This document shows, one piece after another, positions 22,781 through 35,099 of a DNA stretch of 64,000 nt. Below the pieces are notes generated by a model, which saw nothing but the letters and a program-made list of their open reading frames with translations, was not told where the DNA came from and searched no databases. Origin of the DNA: Sphagnum compactum (lineage: Eukaryota > Bryophyta > Sphagnopsida > Sphagnales); NCBI GenBank assembly GCA_965153455.1, contig OZ234497.1, positions 2,914,001 to 2,978,000 on the forward strand, given 5' to 3'. The stretch's first letter is position 1. The number at the start of each line of letters is the position of its first letter. A program made the translations under genes and the position numbers.

Positions 22781-24400
22781 TATAGGTGAAAGGAGGACAA
22801 CATTTGCCAACACATATGGGATAAAAGTGAGGTGCTATGAAGAACGTGTTGGGGAATATATTGGGAACCCATTGGGAACTTGAAAGGAACATAGTGGGAA
22901 CACATTGGGATCCAAGGAAAAATGACCAAAAAAATCCTCTCTCCCCCCCCCCCCCCAAAAAAAACTTAAAAGGAAAAAGAGCAAGGCACCTTGAGTGCAT
23001 GCTTGGGCCTTCCCATTGGTTGCATGAAATTTGTCTTCCCAAAAGAGTTTGTCACCATTTTCGGCCTGGGCTATTACCCCTTGCAAAGAACACCCTACCC
23101 ATTAAATAATGAAGCAATTAAAAAATTAGAAAAACAATCCGCCAAAACAGTGAATCAGTGTTGCCAAATGACTATTTGAGGTCGATGATATATTTTTCAA
23201 TTTTCTGATGTTGCATCATTGGCTAGCATCCCAAGAGGGATTTAACATTAATTGGCACCAGGTTTTTACAACCAATCCAAATAATAAGAAAATTATTTTT
23301 CATAAGGCTACCAAACTAAAATCAGAGTCCAAATGTGGTGAAATTATTACAAAATATTTTTTTGAAGTTTGATGATTGTTCCCAATCAAAGAGAGAATAT
23401 TGTGACTGAATATGCTTTTTTTAAAAATCATTTCGCATTTTGACAAATTTTCACACCCAAAAAAAATGATGCTGGAGGCCCTCCAAATACACATAGGAAA
23501 TTTCTCCAAGTGCTTTATTGTATTATATAAGCATTTACATACCTTAAAGGTTATATGTGAAGCTTGAAGTCTCAATTCTTCTATTTTTTTATGTCCTTTG
23601 AATCTTGATCTCTTCATTAGTGTTTTCTTTTCTTTCATTTATTGATCTTGAAAATTTAGCAAAATTGGTGGTTCTTTGTACCCAAATTTGCAATTGGTTT
23701 GGAAAAAAAAATCGTATGCCACTTGAATTTGTTTCAACATAAAAGTTACTGTATGTTCATTGGCCTTGCCTACCAAGGCAAGGATATTGTGGTTAGATTC
23801 ATTATAGAGTATACTAGCTTAAGGGATTTTGGCCCCTATATAATAGGATTTGTAAAAGAAGATATTTTGGCTTGTATTGAAACTTGAGATTTGATATTGA
23901 AATATAATATCTTGAAGGATTTTGATTTGTTTTAGAGGATTTTTTGAAGATTTTTGCAAAGTGAAAAATTTGAGTTTTTCCATAATTCTTTTGCCTTAAG
24001 ATACTTTTTATTGTAAATGGCAAGGCCACAGTGTGTCACACCCCTTGTAAATTTTGTTTCGATTGAAAATATACGAGATATTTATAATACTTGGGCTCTG
24101 CGTTGTTGTGCATTACTAACCACAAAACTTAACCTCAGGAGTAATCTGAACCACACGCTGGGGATGGCGTGTCACTTAAGGAAAATATGTTTCAAGTTTC
24201 CACATCAAGCCATGACAAACATCCTCTTCCGGTAGCAGCTGTGTAGCTTGACTTTCAGTTCATGGGGCCCTTAAAACTTTCACTGAAAATTATGTATCAA
24301 AGGGGAACCTTATGTATCAAAGGGGAACCAACCTCCCCAACCACAATTTCTGGCTCTTGGATATTTTACATTATTTCCTGGAGATGGGAGATTATTGTAA
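22781..24400. other. Intergenic: short 'gggaac' array, C-run, AT-rich DNA
   Basis: Contains a 'ttgggaac' array at about 22,850-22,915 (as at 6,600-6,780), a homopolymer C run near 22,946-22,956 followed by A, and AT-rich DNA without recognisable genes. Confidence 0.5.
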
Positions 24401-24404
24401 CATA

Positions 24405-24700
24405 TATCTATGAAGGAAGGTAGTTTGTTTTGTAGTTATGAGATGCAACAAACTGGGATGCTTGAGATTGTGTTCTTGATGTCTTTGGGAAGCTCTTGAC
24501 AAGGAGGGAGGCATGGGCTTGGTTCCATGACGTTTGGATACTTGCGGTGCAAAAGTTCTTGAATATTGAAAATTTTCTTCACTGAAAATTAAATTAAATC
24601 GGAGCTGAAAATTTTGGAGGAATTGGAATGTGCCTTTTGGTGTTCTTGGGAAGATCTTGATGAGCAGGATTTAATGGAATTTATTTGGTAAGATTTGGAT
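24405..24700 (+). repeat. Dispersed repeat, partner of 6,115-6,470
   Basis: Has the same order of short blocks as 6,115-6,470. It directly precedes copy B of the repeated unit. The equivalent position before copy A has no such block. Confidence 0.5.
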
Positions 24701-27700
24701 TCAGAATGTGAGAGATGAAATTTGTTGCAAAGTAGATTCTACAGTCGCAGTGGATCACTGGAAGGGTGCCCTAAAGAAAGGGAGGCGAATCTGGGTCTGG
24801 AATGGGTGGAAAGTTTTGATGAAGAAAGTCAGGGAAGAATTTTTCCAGTGTAATTGGAGGGCAGCTTACCTTCAGTGAAATTTTGGCTTACCTCTTGATT
24901 TTGTCTTTCCATGACAAAGTTATCTGTTCCACAAGTTTTAAAACATAGATATATCGCACAGAGAGTATAATACTGCATTACTCGAATGAATAACAGCCTT
25001 CCAATATAAGAGAAAATTGTTTCCTATTTCTTTCCAAAGGGTAAGGACTAAGGATCTCAAAGGGTCATTTTGGAGAATTCAGGTCCCTCACTCAAGAGGA
25101 CTCCTGCCTGCTGCTGAGCCCTCATTCCCAGAACAGCCCCATATTCTCTCTCCTTACCCTACACATCGGACCCTACTAGGCAAAGAACATGATCACACAG
25201 TTGGGATTGGAATGTGGCAATCGTGAATGGATGGTATTTTGTATACTACTTGGATCACTCTTGATCAAGGGAGATGAGCATTGCAGGAGTTGACAGTTTG
25301 GGAAGCAATGTAGGTTTGACTTGACAGCTTGGGAAGCCAGCCAGAGTGTTAGGGAATACTTTGCTGTGCAGAGATGGAGGTTGGGTGAGAGTAGAGCTAG
25401 AGGTCATGCAGGTTCATGGGTAAGTATCAAAGGAACTCCTGTATATTATGTTGTGGAAGAGAGATTGGAGCTTTGAGAGTCTGAGTAGTCATCAGAAAGT
25501 AGATCTGGCTTGCTGCATAATTGGGGTGGGCTTGGACTCAGCAGTCCTTTGTGCTGTTGAACCCATCACGGATTACTGCTACAGGTACTTCATTGAACTA
25601 CAATTTTTCCTTGAATCTTCTGGTGAACAATGCCAACATGACTCTAAATCTGTGAAGGATCCATGATGTTCTGTTGTAATGGTTTTTTTTGTTTCATCTT
25701 TTGTGTAGGTTATGACTTTTGACTGCATCCTGCATCCCTTGTCTTGCTTCTGCACTGGGTGGTTGTTTGTGATGGCTCAAGAAGCGGAAGTGATTGTAGT
25801 CAAGGAACAAATGGGTGTGAAGATTGGGGCAATAGCAGGAATATCACCAGTGTTGGTGTATTCCTAACAGAAGAATTGGCAAAAGCATTTGCATGATGCA
25901 CCACACGAAACTGATGCAAAACACAAGAGGGCAATTGAACTTGGCAACATGCCTACAGAGCTTGCCAAGGTTTGGCTATCTCTGAAGCTCTGGAGTTTGC
26001 AGCAGAACACAAGGAACCAGAAAATGCTATTCAAATGATAGGTAAGCTGGTCTGCATTGCCAGTTTAGGGTTTGGTGTGGTGGACAAGTCTTTGTTGGAT
26101 TTAAAGCTCCATGATAGGAGGCATATTGTTCTGTGCACTTTGATGAGATTTAAGCTCATTGAGATTCAAGACATGCCCATGGTGCAGTGACCCTATGGGC
26201 ACAAAAGCTGTGTGCCATGTACCCCACACACAATGACCCATGCATTACAATTGTGGTACATTGGCCAAGAAGCCCTTGACCTTGAAGCTGCCTATCAAAA
26301 CAAGGTCCAAAGTGGAGTTTGATATAGATTTCGGGTGCATGTTCCAGCCAGCTATGCTAGAGGATATGGTGAAGCAAACAGGTTACAAGTCCTCTCTTTC
26401 GGCAGTCATATTCTTAGGTAGTAGTTGGTGCAAGTGGGGTTGATATAGATGTGATCGCTAAGCATTTCCTGCAGGAAGAAGAGAGAGGTACGTACAACCA
26501 TGTAGCTTCTTTTCCATCTCTGCAACTCTATTTGCTGGTAAGCAGCTGATCATGACTACCATGACATCAACTATGCTAAACACTAGAGTTCTCTGCAATG
26601 AAACTGAAATGCCTCCTACAACGCTACAGTTTTTCAAATCATAATGCACACAGGCAGATTCTTTTAGTGTAGTTGGACAATGCCTTACTGCGCAGAAATT
26701 TTCCTCCACAAAGGGTTCAAAGAACTTAATGGCAGTTTTGTTTTTCAAAGCATTGCTTTTGGCTTTTTCCCTGTGATACCCAATGGGATCCTCCAGGTAG
26801 CACAGGAGAAATTTAAAAACTAAAATCCGCCCAGTGCTTTGCTCTCAGTAAAGCCTGAAGCTTGTGGCCTCAGCCTTTATCCTAAACAAATAAGTGCCAG
26901 GATTGCAAATTGCAGAACAGGTACTGCATGATTAGGACTCTACTTGATCCCAAGAGAGGACTTTACGATGTTTACCTGGTGTTATCTGTGTTGCGGAATA
27001 AAGACCCACAGACTACCAAACAAAGTTTTGCAAGAATCAGTTGGGCTTTCTGTAAATATTCTTGTTCTCTGTACATGTGTGTGTTTTTATAGGATTTGAT
27101 ATGGTATTTTATAGAATTTGGTCCACCCTGACGTTCATGGATTAATTGACAAGTGCCAAAAGAATTTCTTTAATATCCCAAAAACCTGCACTAAAAACTG
27201 AATCAAAGTCTCTTTTTCTCCATTAACCTTAAGATCTTAGGAGTAACAGGCACTTAGAGTGCACATTTGAGGGCTTGGAACCCACAACCAGTTGCAAACT
27301 GGTATTGAAGCAAAACAACAACTATGGCTATTGCATTTCAACAAGAATCAAGCCTGGCAAGTTGCTAAAAAATCAAACTGTATTCAAGTTCAAGGATCTG
27401 GAGCTCCAGGTTTACTTCTTGAACATGAACTGCAATCCAGATTGCTTCACAATTGAGAAGCAGGACAAGGAGAGCTGGAGAGGAGGACAGAGGAGAAGAT
27501 TCACAGGAAACATTAGGGCTGGACTGCAAGAGAATTAGGGTCCCAATGTTAGTCGGTTGTAAGAAATGGCACCAGATGACCGGAGGTTATCATGGCGGTT
27601 CGTTAGGATATATAACCATCGATTTTCTCAAAAATCCAAATAACTGGATTTTGCCAGAAACCCCCACAATCCTGGAAAGCATCTACGAAGCGGTCCTGAT

Positions 27701-27877
27701 ACATAACCGCAGTTCTCAGAAAACCAAGAACCGATTTTCATATATAACTGCAGTTCTCAAAAAAATCTAGGAACCTGTCAAAATTCTGATACTCTCCCTG
27801 TTATTCCCTGAAAACCGCAGGTTCTTTTTTTAGGGTTTAGAGGTTTCTCCATTACAAAAGAATTCCAAAAACCTGAA

Positions 27878-28265
27878 CCGCTCAGGCAATCTTTGTCAAG
27901 GTTCAGATGTTCAAACCATCGTTTGGAGGTAGAGTGTGACAGGCATGCAAAGCCTGAGAGTGTACCGAGGAGAGATAGGGTTTGTCGCCTGTGTTCACTA
28001 GGAGCTGTTGAGGATGAAGACCACCTGTTGCTAGTGTGCCCAGCTCACCATGAGATTCGTTGCAAGTTTGGTCAACAGCGACCAAACAGCTACGGAAACA
28101 GTTGACACCGTGCAGCTTACTGCCTGAATTGATGCATTCGACTACTCAGAAAGCGGTAGCTTTGTACTTAGTTTCTTGCCTAGACAACAGGAGTGTTTTG
28201 CTCAAATCAACTAGGTAATAGTCGTCAAATGGATCTCTCTGGTCCAGGTATTGACGTTAAATTAA
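27878..28265 (+). mobile_element. 5'-truncated LINE tail (C-terminal zinc-binding region)
   Basis: Encodes RFRCSNHRLEVECDRHAK, then RVCRLCSLGAVEDEDHLL and VCPAHHEIR, the Cys-Cys-His-Cys segment found after the RT domain of many LINEs, then a tail (QKAVALYLVSCLDNRS in another frame). It ends in an A-rich 'aaattaaaaaaaagaaagaaag'. The bases GAACC occur on both sides (about 27,876 and 28,281), consistent with a short target duplication. Copy A lacks the segment, so it entered copy B after the copies separated. Confidence 0.7.
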
Positions 28266-29086
28266 AAAAAAGAAAGAAAGAACCAGAGGTTCTTTGATTG
28301 TTAAAATTTTCTGAAATTCTGGAAACCAGAGGCTCTTTGATTTCTAGATTTCATAAAACCAGAAACCGGAGATAATTTGGAAAATTCAAGTATCCGACGA
28401 AACCTGGGTTTCATCTGGTTGGTCACCCAGGACAATTAGGGTTTCCACCCACAGTTTGAGGGGCCCCCAAGAAGCACATGGGAGCCCAAAACAGGTTCTC
28501 AGAAGATACAGGGATTTGTGAAAAACCCCAGGGGTTTTCTTGTTTGTTGAGGAACTGCAGAACGTCTCAGGACTGCACCCAGAAACAAAGCGTTTGTAGA
28601 GAGGAGCAAAGGGCAGATAAATCTAGTGTTTGTCCGCTTTGAAGCTTCGGTATTCAAGCTCGAAGCAGATTGTGTGATTCAGATACAACGCTCCCCTGCA
28701 TCGCATTAGGCATGAAAAATTGTAAGAGACACACCCCCCCCCCCCCCCCCCCCCAAAAAAAAACAATCCCGAGATTTTGTAGACCTGGCAGCAACTCTAA
28801 TATTGAAGATGAGATCGGATGCTGCACATAGGCATCAGATCAGCTGGTAGATTCAGCGTTCCTGACGTTGGAACTGAATTCGGAATGGAATTGTGAAGCA
28901 CGAGATTACTGATCAGATGCATGCTAGTTAGTTACAGATCAAGATTAAACAAACTAGATCGTCGATACTCCATCTGCAAATTCAACTCAGATATTTGTAC
29001 AACAGTATGCTGCCTTCGGCTAAGCGCACAGGCCGCCTGACTCGGATCTATCGAAGAGATTTTCAAATTGCCTTCAAGTTCATCAG

Positions 29087-29806
29087 CTACTCCACTTTTA
29101 TATTCTCCTCATCTTGAAATGCATCCCCGCCTTCTGTAGTTCCTGCAAATTAAGACAATCCAGTAGCAGTACCATTAAAAAACGAATTATGTGTCAATAA
29201 CAATCATGGTTGCGTTGGGTGCTCGTATGACGGCAGGCATTGGGGGGACGCACAAGAACTCGTCTGGTTCACTTGGTTGGTTCGCCTGAAAGGCGGGGGG
29301 GGGGGGATTGATTCTGTACACTGTGTGATCATGTGCAGGACACCCATGACGCGGCCATCATGCATGCGACATATTTGGTACAATCACAATCTCTGGAATT
29401 TTACAATTTCTCAAATCTAGTAACCGATCACAGAAACACAGTATCTCAAGTGTTGAGTACTTAGCCATGATTTCTACAATCCTTGATGATACAGATGATG
29501 ATGCATTGGCTTCGACTACGACTGCCTGCAACTGAGCATCATGGGGAGGGATGACAATCGGCTCCCGCCCACGTGCAAGAAACTCTCGAGTAAGCTTGCT
29601 AAGATATCGGAGGAGTTTCACCAATTCTGTTGCCAGTCGCACTAAGAGCAGGAGACTGAGAAACCCAGGATCAGAACTTCCGCATTTGGATCATCAACAT
29701 GGAACTGCTGGCGTGGAATTAGTAGCTGGAGCTCAAGGCTGGATCTGGTCACTGGTGCCATGAGTCGACGCCGGGGACGGGATCGCGAGTTGGGTGGAGA
29801 CTTCAG
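29087..29806 (-). pseudogene. Broken copy of the small membrane-protein gene
   Basis: Counterpart of 20,115-20,822. Exon 2 (29,142-29,087) has the same length and stop. Three lesions: the start ATG is CTG at 29,806, one base is missing in the transmembrane region near 29,660 (frameshift), and the donor GT is CT at 29,464-29,463. The protein is otherwise very similar, with conserved VKLLRYLSKLTREF-like and DAQLQAVVVEANASS blocks. Confidence 0.75.
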
Positions 29807-30013
29807 TTTTCAGCTGCAGCAGATGATCAGTAGTACTGAAGCTCCTGCGACAAACAAATCACTACTATTATATTAGAACTGTAGTCACAAACGAAGCCTT
29901 GATCAATGAAGAGAAAGTTGCAGTGCAAGACGGTACTGAAACATGCAGGAGAGATGAAGCATTGAAAGGGAAGGTGATCAAAGACTTGATCACAACCTGT
30001 TTCAACTCAACCC

Positions 30014-30020
30014 TTTTATA
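30014..30020 (-). promoter_or_regulatory. TATA box upstream of the copy-B small gene
   Basis: On the minus strand this reads TATAAAAGGG, about 210 bases upstream of the former start codon and just beyond the end of the A/B similarity. It is a good consensus match at a plausible distance. Whether it is used is unknown. Confidence 0.35.
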
Positions 30021-30369
30021 CGTCCCATGATCCACAGACGTTCATTCAGGTTCATCTCGAGGACGAGCCGCCGTTCGGGTATGTGGGGGAGATGGGGCGA
30101 AAAACCGGCCGGCAGGTCCTTCTCAACTCCCTGATTTTGTTTGATTCCTCCAACGCCCCCCTCCCACATTATTTGAAATTTGCATACTTTCAAACAAGTG
30201 GCTCGTCACATAATGGCTCTGCCCTTTAAATGACGTCCAAATGATGATGAATATTCAACATACTAAATTGGAAACATATGATGGTAAGCATGACGAACAA
30301 GAAGTGGATCCTTTGTGACCGAACAACGGGTCACCGCACAATGGAGCTATATTGTTTCTGATCCTGATT

Positions 30370-30499
30370 TTTGCAACCATCATTGGTTTGGTTGCGCATT
30401 ACTCTCATTTACTGCAGGAATGCATGGCGGCTACTTTGCAATCATCACTGGTTTGGCTGCGCATTACTCTCATTTACTGCAGGAATGCATGGCGGCTAC
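30370..30499. repeat. 65-bp tandem duplication
   Basis: Two 65-bp units starting at 30,370 and 30,435 share 'gcgcattactctcatttact' and 'gcaggaatgcatggcggcta', with only a few differences. The surrounding frames (30,300-31,160) look partly coding-like but match no family I recognise. Confidence 0.85.
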
Positions 30500-32620
30500 T
30501 TCTGGAGGACCAAGGAGGCTCATCGCGCGTGAGAAAGATGGCGTGGAATTATGGTTAGGGGAGGTGTTACAATTATGATTTGAAATGGTGGAGAGTGTAT
30601 GGTGGGAGAAGGAGAGCTACAGAGAAAGTGGGAAGTTTTTTTTGTTGGGAGAGCATGTTGTTGAAGAGGACGAAGGCAGATTGTGCTAGACGATCACAAA
30701 GATGTGTAGATAGAGGGGTAGATCGGTTGGTCTGGAAGAAGATTGGACTAGTTACAAACTATTTCCGTTGCGCCAATAGCCAGCCAAGCAGTTACAATTG
30801 GCATTAGGAAGCATAGTTTGAGGGGGTAACAGAGTAAGACTAGAAACCAGAGATAGATTGAAGTTGTTTGCACGAGCTGCTAGGATCTGTGAGGAATGCT
30901 GGGAGGATGGCCCTCAGCTGTTTGTGCGTTTGACGTTTTTGTATATATTCGCACCTTCAATGTTTGCAGTACATAAGCTTCGGGTCAAGAAGAGTGCTGT
31001 CAGGGTCTTGCTGTTGCATTCTGTTGAGGAAACAGGTCTGTGGTCTTGCTGAACATGTGTATGCCAAGAGTCACTGGTTGAAAGGACCAAGTCCTGTGCG
31101 CTGTCCGATTGGTGGCAGATCGGCAGAGATCGAAGGCAATCCGAGTCTGTACATTCTGTGAATAAAATTCAAGTTGTGAGTTCCATGATCGGAGCGGTGA
31201 ATGTTTCAAGAATGCAAACTGTGTATGTTTGAAGATCTAGGTGTGCATACAGATTGAGTCTAGAACAGAGTCTGAGAGAGAAAGAAGATCAGGGGCCGCG
31301 ATTCAGTTTCGGAACCTCAGAAATTTGAGCTCCGTGAGGATCTGTGTCTTGCCAGGGTGTTCGATTAGATTGTGCACCCTCCTTTTTGGTTACACCTTCA
31401 GTTATGCTGGAATTTTTTCTATAGTGGACTCCACATGACCCTAAAATGTAGGGATACCAAACTTTGGCCCGTTTCTGTATGCATCGCAATGTCTCTTCCC
31501 TGAAGAGCAGAGTCAATAAAAACATAGAAAAATTTACAATAGATGCATAAGTTGCTACTTGTTACAATATAAAAAACTTCACTAGTGTTAGAAATAAGCT
31601 CTCAAAAAATAAAAAACGAGTCACCTAATCATGGGCAAAATGCCCACTTGTGCAAGCATGAAAATTTATCCTGAATAGGTTCCCCTCCAAGTACACTCAA
31701 AAACCATTTGGAGCAGGTTTTTAGAGCAGCTCCACTGATGCTCAATATGTGACCCTCCCAAAATATTTCTCGCATCCAAAATTAGATATTTACTTTTTTT
31801 GAACCCCAGCTATAGCAACTAAAACTAGGACTACAAAGAGGTGGGGACTGCTACCCACACTACCTGAAAAGATTTGACATTAAAGATAGAGAACTACAGT
31901 GACAACTTCTAGAAGAGGGCCTCAATCCTCTGCAGCTTCACCAAGACCAAAGCCACCCAAAGAAAAACCTGCAAAACCACATACTCTGTCACTTACTGTT
32001 TATTTCAAAGTGGTTGCTCACAACCTCGTCAGAAGATTCGTTAAGAAAAAATTGTCTTGATTTCAAGGATTTGACAACTCAACCACACAGAATCAGCCAG
32101 TTGGGGTTCATGCACTGAAACAGAACTCAGAATGTGGCTTCACAGCTTGGAAAGTGATACAACAGTTCATGACAAGGAGCAATATACCATGCTTAGATAT
32201 TTTGGCAAATATTGGAAAGGAAGAATGAAGTAGGCTTGTTCCCTTGTTGCTAATATTATGGTAGACAAAAGCAAGTAGTGCATTACCTACTACATTGCGA
32301 GTTGCCCTTTGCCGAGCAGAATGTGTTCGCTGCTCAACACTTCTTCCTCCAACCACAACACCTAGACACCCCATGTCCTGCTCTGCCCGGACTATGAATC
32401 ACATCAATCGGCTTTAATATACCCAGAATAGGTCATGATCTAAACTGATTTCATGTTGGTTTGTTACAAAGTCATGCAAGATAAAAACCTCTGAAGGAGT
32501 AAAGCAAAGTAATATGACATACAGTTGACAGAGAAAGGCAATGGTCCAACCGTTGTAAGGTGCAACCAACTGACATGCGGTTTCACTTTCCATCACCCAT
32601 GCAGGAACCTCATCAGGTAA
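30500..32620. other. Intergenic, unrecognised short ORFs
   Basis: Includes a plus-strand frame near 30,858-31,052 (LFARAARICEECWEDG) that looks coding-like but has no known motif. Nothing else is supported. Confidence 0.35.
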
Positions 32621-32627
32621 GCTAGCC

Positions 32628-32780
32628 CATAAATTAGGTTTGCATGTATTGATGACTTCCATGTACTTGACAGGCCCAACCTGCAACATATTCATGCATA
32701 TGACCATAAATTAGGTTTGCATGTATTGATGACTTCCATGTACTTGACAGGCCCTGCAACATATTCACCCATATGAGAGA
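32628..32780. repeat. 77-bp tandem duplication
   Basis: Units from 32,628 and 32,705 share 'cataaattaggtttgcatgt' and 'attgatgacttccatgtact'. The second lacks a few bases near 'cccaacctgcaaca'. Confidence 0.85.
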
Positions 32781-33940
32781 GTAAGTACTTAAACCAACAG
32801 CAAGACTTGTAGAGCACAAACTTTACTATATCCCACTTCTTTAAACCATTAAACCCTTGTGTAACTTGGGATGGTGACACTGCAATGCCTTCTAACCTTG
32901 AGAATCTCAACCAGTTCATCAGGAAAACATAAGGGCAAGAAACATTCTTAAATAATAATCGCCTTCATAAATCTGGTCTCTGAAGGAAATAAACCTCTCA
33001 AAGAAAGAAAATTTGCGCCTGACATTAATGGAGTTGGAGACAGGGGGAAGAGATCTTCCTACAATTTAGGGACCAAAAGAGGTCTTGAAAGAGACCCCAA
33101 GCTTGGTGGTCCCCTATCCATCTGCTTCATCCATGATCGAGTCCCGCCCAACTGCGATCAATCCGTGCTTAGGTAAACACAACATCTTATGCAAGCTTCC
33201 CACCTCCGCAACCACCTCTGGAAGTGGACTGTCCAAACTGCAACTAGAGTGTTAAGAAGACCCATCTTTAGTCTCCACCAGTTTTGAAGTTAGTAACACA
33301 ACCACAAACAATTCCTTTCAACTACATCCAAATTGGAAAAAATTGGAAGCTTCTTATCAAAGACAAATAAGCCAAACCCACCCTCTCTAGAAATGAAAAT
33401 TCCACAAGCATGATCAACAATGTCCAACAACGATGCCTCTTGTGAAGACCACAAAATGTAAATTGCAGGAAGAGCACCACACAGGAGCATGGTATCATAA
33501 CAAATTTGGAAGCAACAGAAGGTCTACCTATTAGCAACCAGATGCAGCAAACTGACCCTTGGCCTATTTGAAAGCACCTCCAATTGCTGCCAGACCCACC
33601 AAAAAATGTAAAAGTATTTCTTTTCAGCCTTAACTCAAACCATGAGAAAAGAAATTAGATCTCATTTGGAACAACACAGTGAGACTGCATTTTGCCATGT
33701 GGTTCCTTTGCATCAGATCTCAATAACTACATGGTAGATAGCAAAGGAATTAAGCACAAAACTTAGACTTTTTTCTTTGGCATACACATGATCATATTTG
33801 GTGGGTGTACATGATTGTGCACATCAGCTTGCATAATACTAGCCATAATACTAGCCCACCCATCTTGGGATTAATAACTCCCAGCACCAGATCAGAGGTC
33901 AAGGCACTTTTTAGGTTTTGAAAGCTTTGTTCACAACTAG
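32781..33940 (-). other. Coding-like minus-strand remnant, unrecognised
   Basis: Minus-strand frames around 33,240-33,540 read as protein-like text (for example FISREGGFGLFVFDKKLPIF and WRLKMGLLNTL) but switch frame and contain stops. It could be a decayed retroelement. I could not assign it. Confidence 0.3.
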
Positions 33941-33944
33941 GGTT

Positions 33945-34645
33945 TCATTGGATACCTTGGGAATTGATTTTCCCCTTTAATAGATCAGTCAAAGGTTTTG
34001 CAATTTGGTTAAAGTTTTTCATAAAACGCCTATAATAATCAGCCAGACCCAAGAAGCTTCTCACTTCTATTTTATCCTTAGGGGTTGGCCACTCAACCAC
34101 AACCCTAACCTTTCTAGGATCAGCTGCTACTCCTTTGTCTGAGACTACGTGTCTAAGGTAATTTACTTGGGGCACACCAAATTCATATTTGTTCATTTTG
34201 GCATACAATTGATTGGTTCTTAGGATTTCAAATGTAATCTTTAAGTGCTCCAAGTGTTTTATTCTAGATTTGGAATGGACCAAAATGTCATCCATAAACA
34301 CTAGCACTTTTGAAACAAGGAGTTCATCAAAGTCATAAATATGGTTGGGGCGTTTGTCAGTCCGAATAGCATCACCATAAACTCATAATGCCCATAATTA
34401 GTTCTAAAGTCTACCTTAGGAACATCTTGATCATTTACACAAATCCAACGATAACCACTTCGAAGATCTATTTTGGAAAAGATTGTGGCTCCATGTAGAT
34501 GATCAAGAATTATCAATTCTAGGTAATGGAAATTTATTTTTAACAGTAAGTTTATTCAATCCTATATAATCCCCACAAAGTCTTGAAGTCTCATCCTTCT
34601 TTTTTACAAATCAAATAGGAGCACCCCAAGGAGATTTATTGGGCT
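33945..34645 (-). pseudogene. Ty3/Gypsy reverse-transcriptase fragment
   Basis: Minus-strand RT relic. [17 protein letters not shown] (about 34,500-34,450), [20 protein letters not shown], the catalytic FMDDILVHSKS (about 34,300-34,265) and WPTPKDKIEVRSFLGLADYY with FMKNF follow the Ty3-type order. The part before 34,505 is frame-shifted and has stops. The frame ends soon after LTDLLKGKI, so RNase H and integrase are missing. The FMDD box is intact but the gene is not. Confidence 0.85.
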
Positions 34646-34699
34646 TTATATGTCATGGATGTTAATGTCATGGAGTTCATTTATTTAAATGTTCATCGA

Positions 34700-35030
34700 T
34701 GATTTGTAATAAACTTGTACTTAACTTTTAATTTAGTTTTAATTCAGTTATAATTAATTTCTAGATAGGTTTAGTTCACTCTTAGTTAAATACTAGTTCA
34801 CTTCTAGTTAACTTTCAATTCACTTCTAGTTAATTCATAGTTCATTTTCAAATCATTTTCAATTAACCCGTAATTCACTTTTAAATCACTTCCAATTGAT
34901 TCTTAATTCATTTTTAATTAACTCTTAGTTCACTTTTAATTAAGTTTAAATTCATTCTTAGTTGAATTTTGGTTCACTCTTAGTTGAGTCTTAGTTCACT
35001 CGTAGTTCACACATGGGTACACATGAACAC
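34700..35030. repeat. Degenerate short-period array of 'TTAGTTCACTT' type
   Basis: Many variants of 'ttagttcacttttaattaa' follow one another over about 300 bases. It abuts the CACTA-like element at 35,100 and may belong to the U3 region of the LTR whose TATA box lies beyond that element. Confidence 0.6.
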
Positions 35031-35099
35031 ACATGGGTGAACATGGGCCACATGTAGATTGGAAGTTTTTTGGAAAACTTTTTTGAACTAAATGCCTAA

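Larger units (their letters stand above)
24735..29985 (+). repeat. Repeated unit, copy B
   Basis: Collinear with copy A over its length. Its first block reads as a clean exon (AVDHWKGALKKGRRIWVWNG, about 24,740-24,800) and a later one ends at a strong donor (GHAGSW/GTAAGT, about 25,420). Others read ISEALEFAAEHKEPENAIQM (about 25,977-26,036) and ALQLWYIGQEALDLEAAYQN (about 26,243-26,302). In-frame stops and frame changes between blocks show decay. I cannot name the ancestral gene. Copy B has a LINE tail inserted at about 27,878-28,265 and a broken copy of the small antisense gene. Confidence 0.7.

Noticed and set aside
28735-28754. Poly-C run as an assembly gap or functional i-motif
   Set aside because: A homopolymer of this length is common sequencing and slippage territory. 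There is no context to support function.
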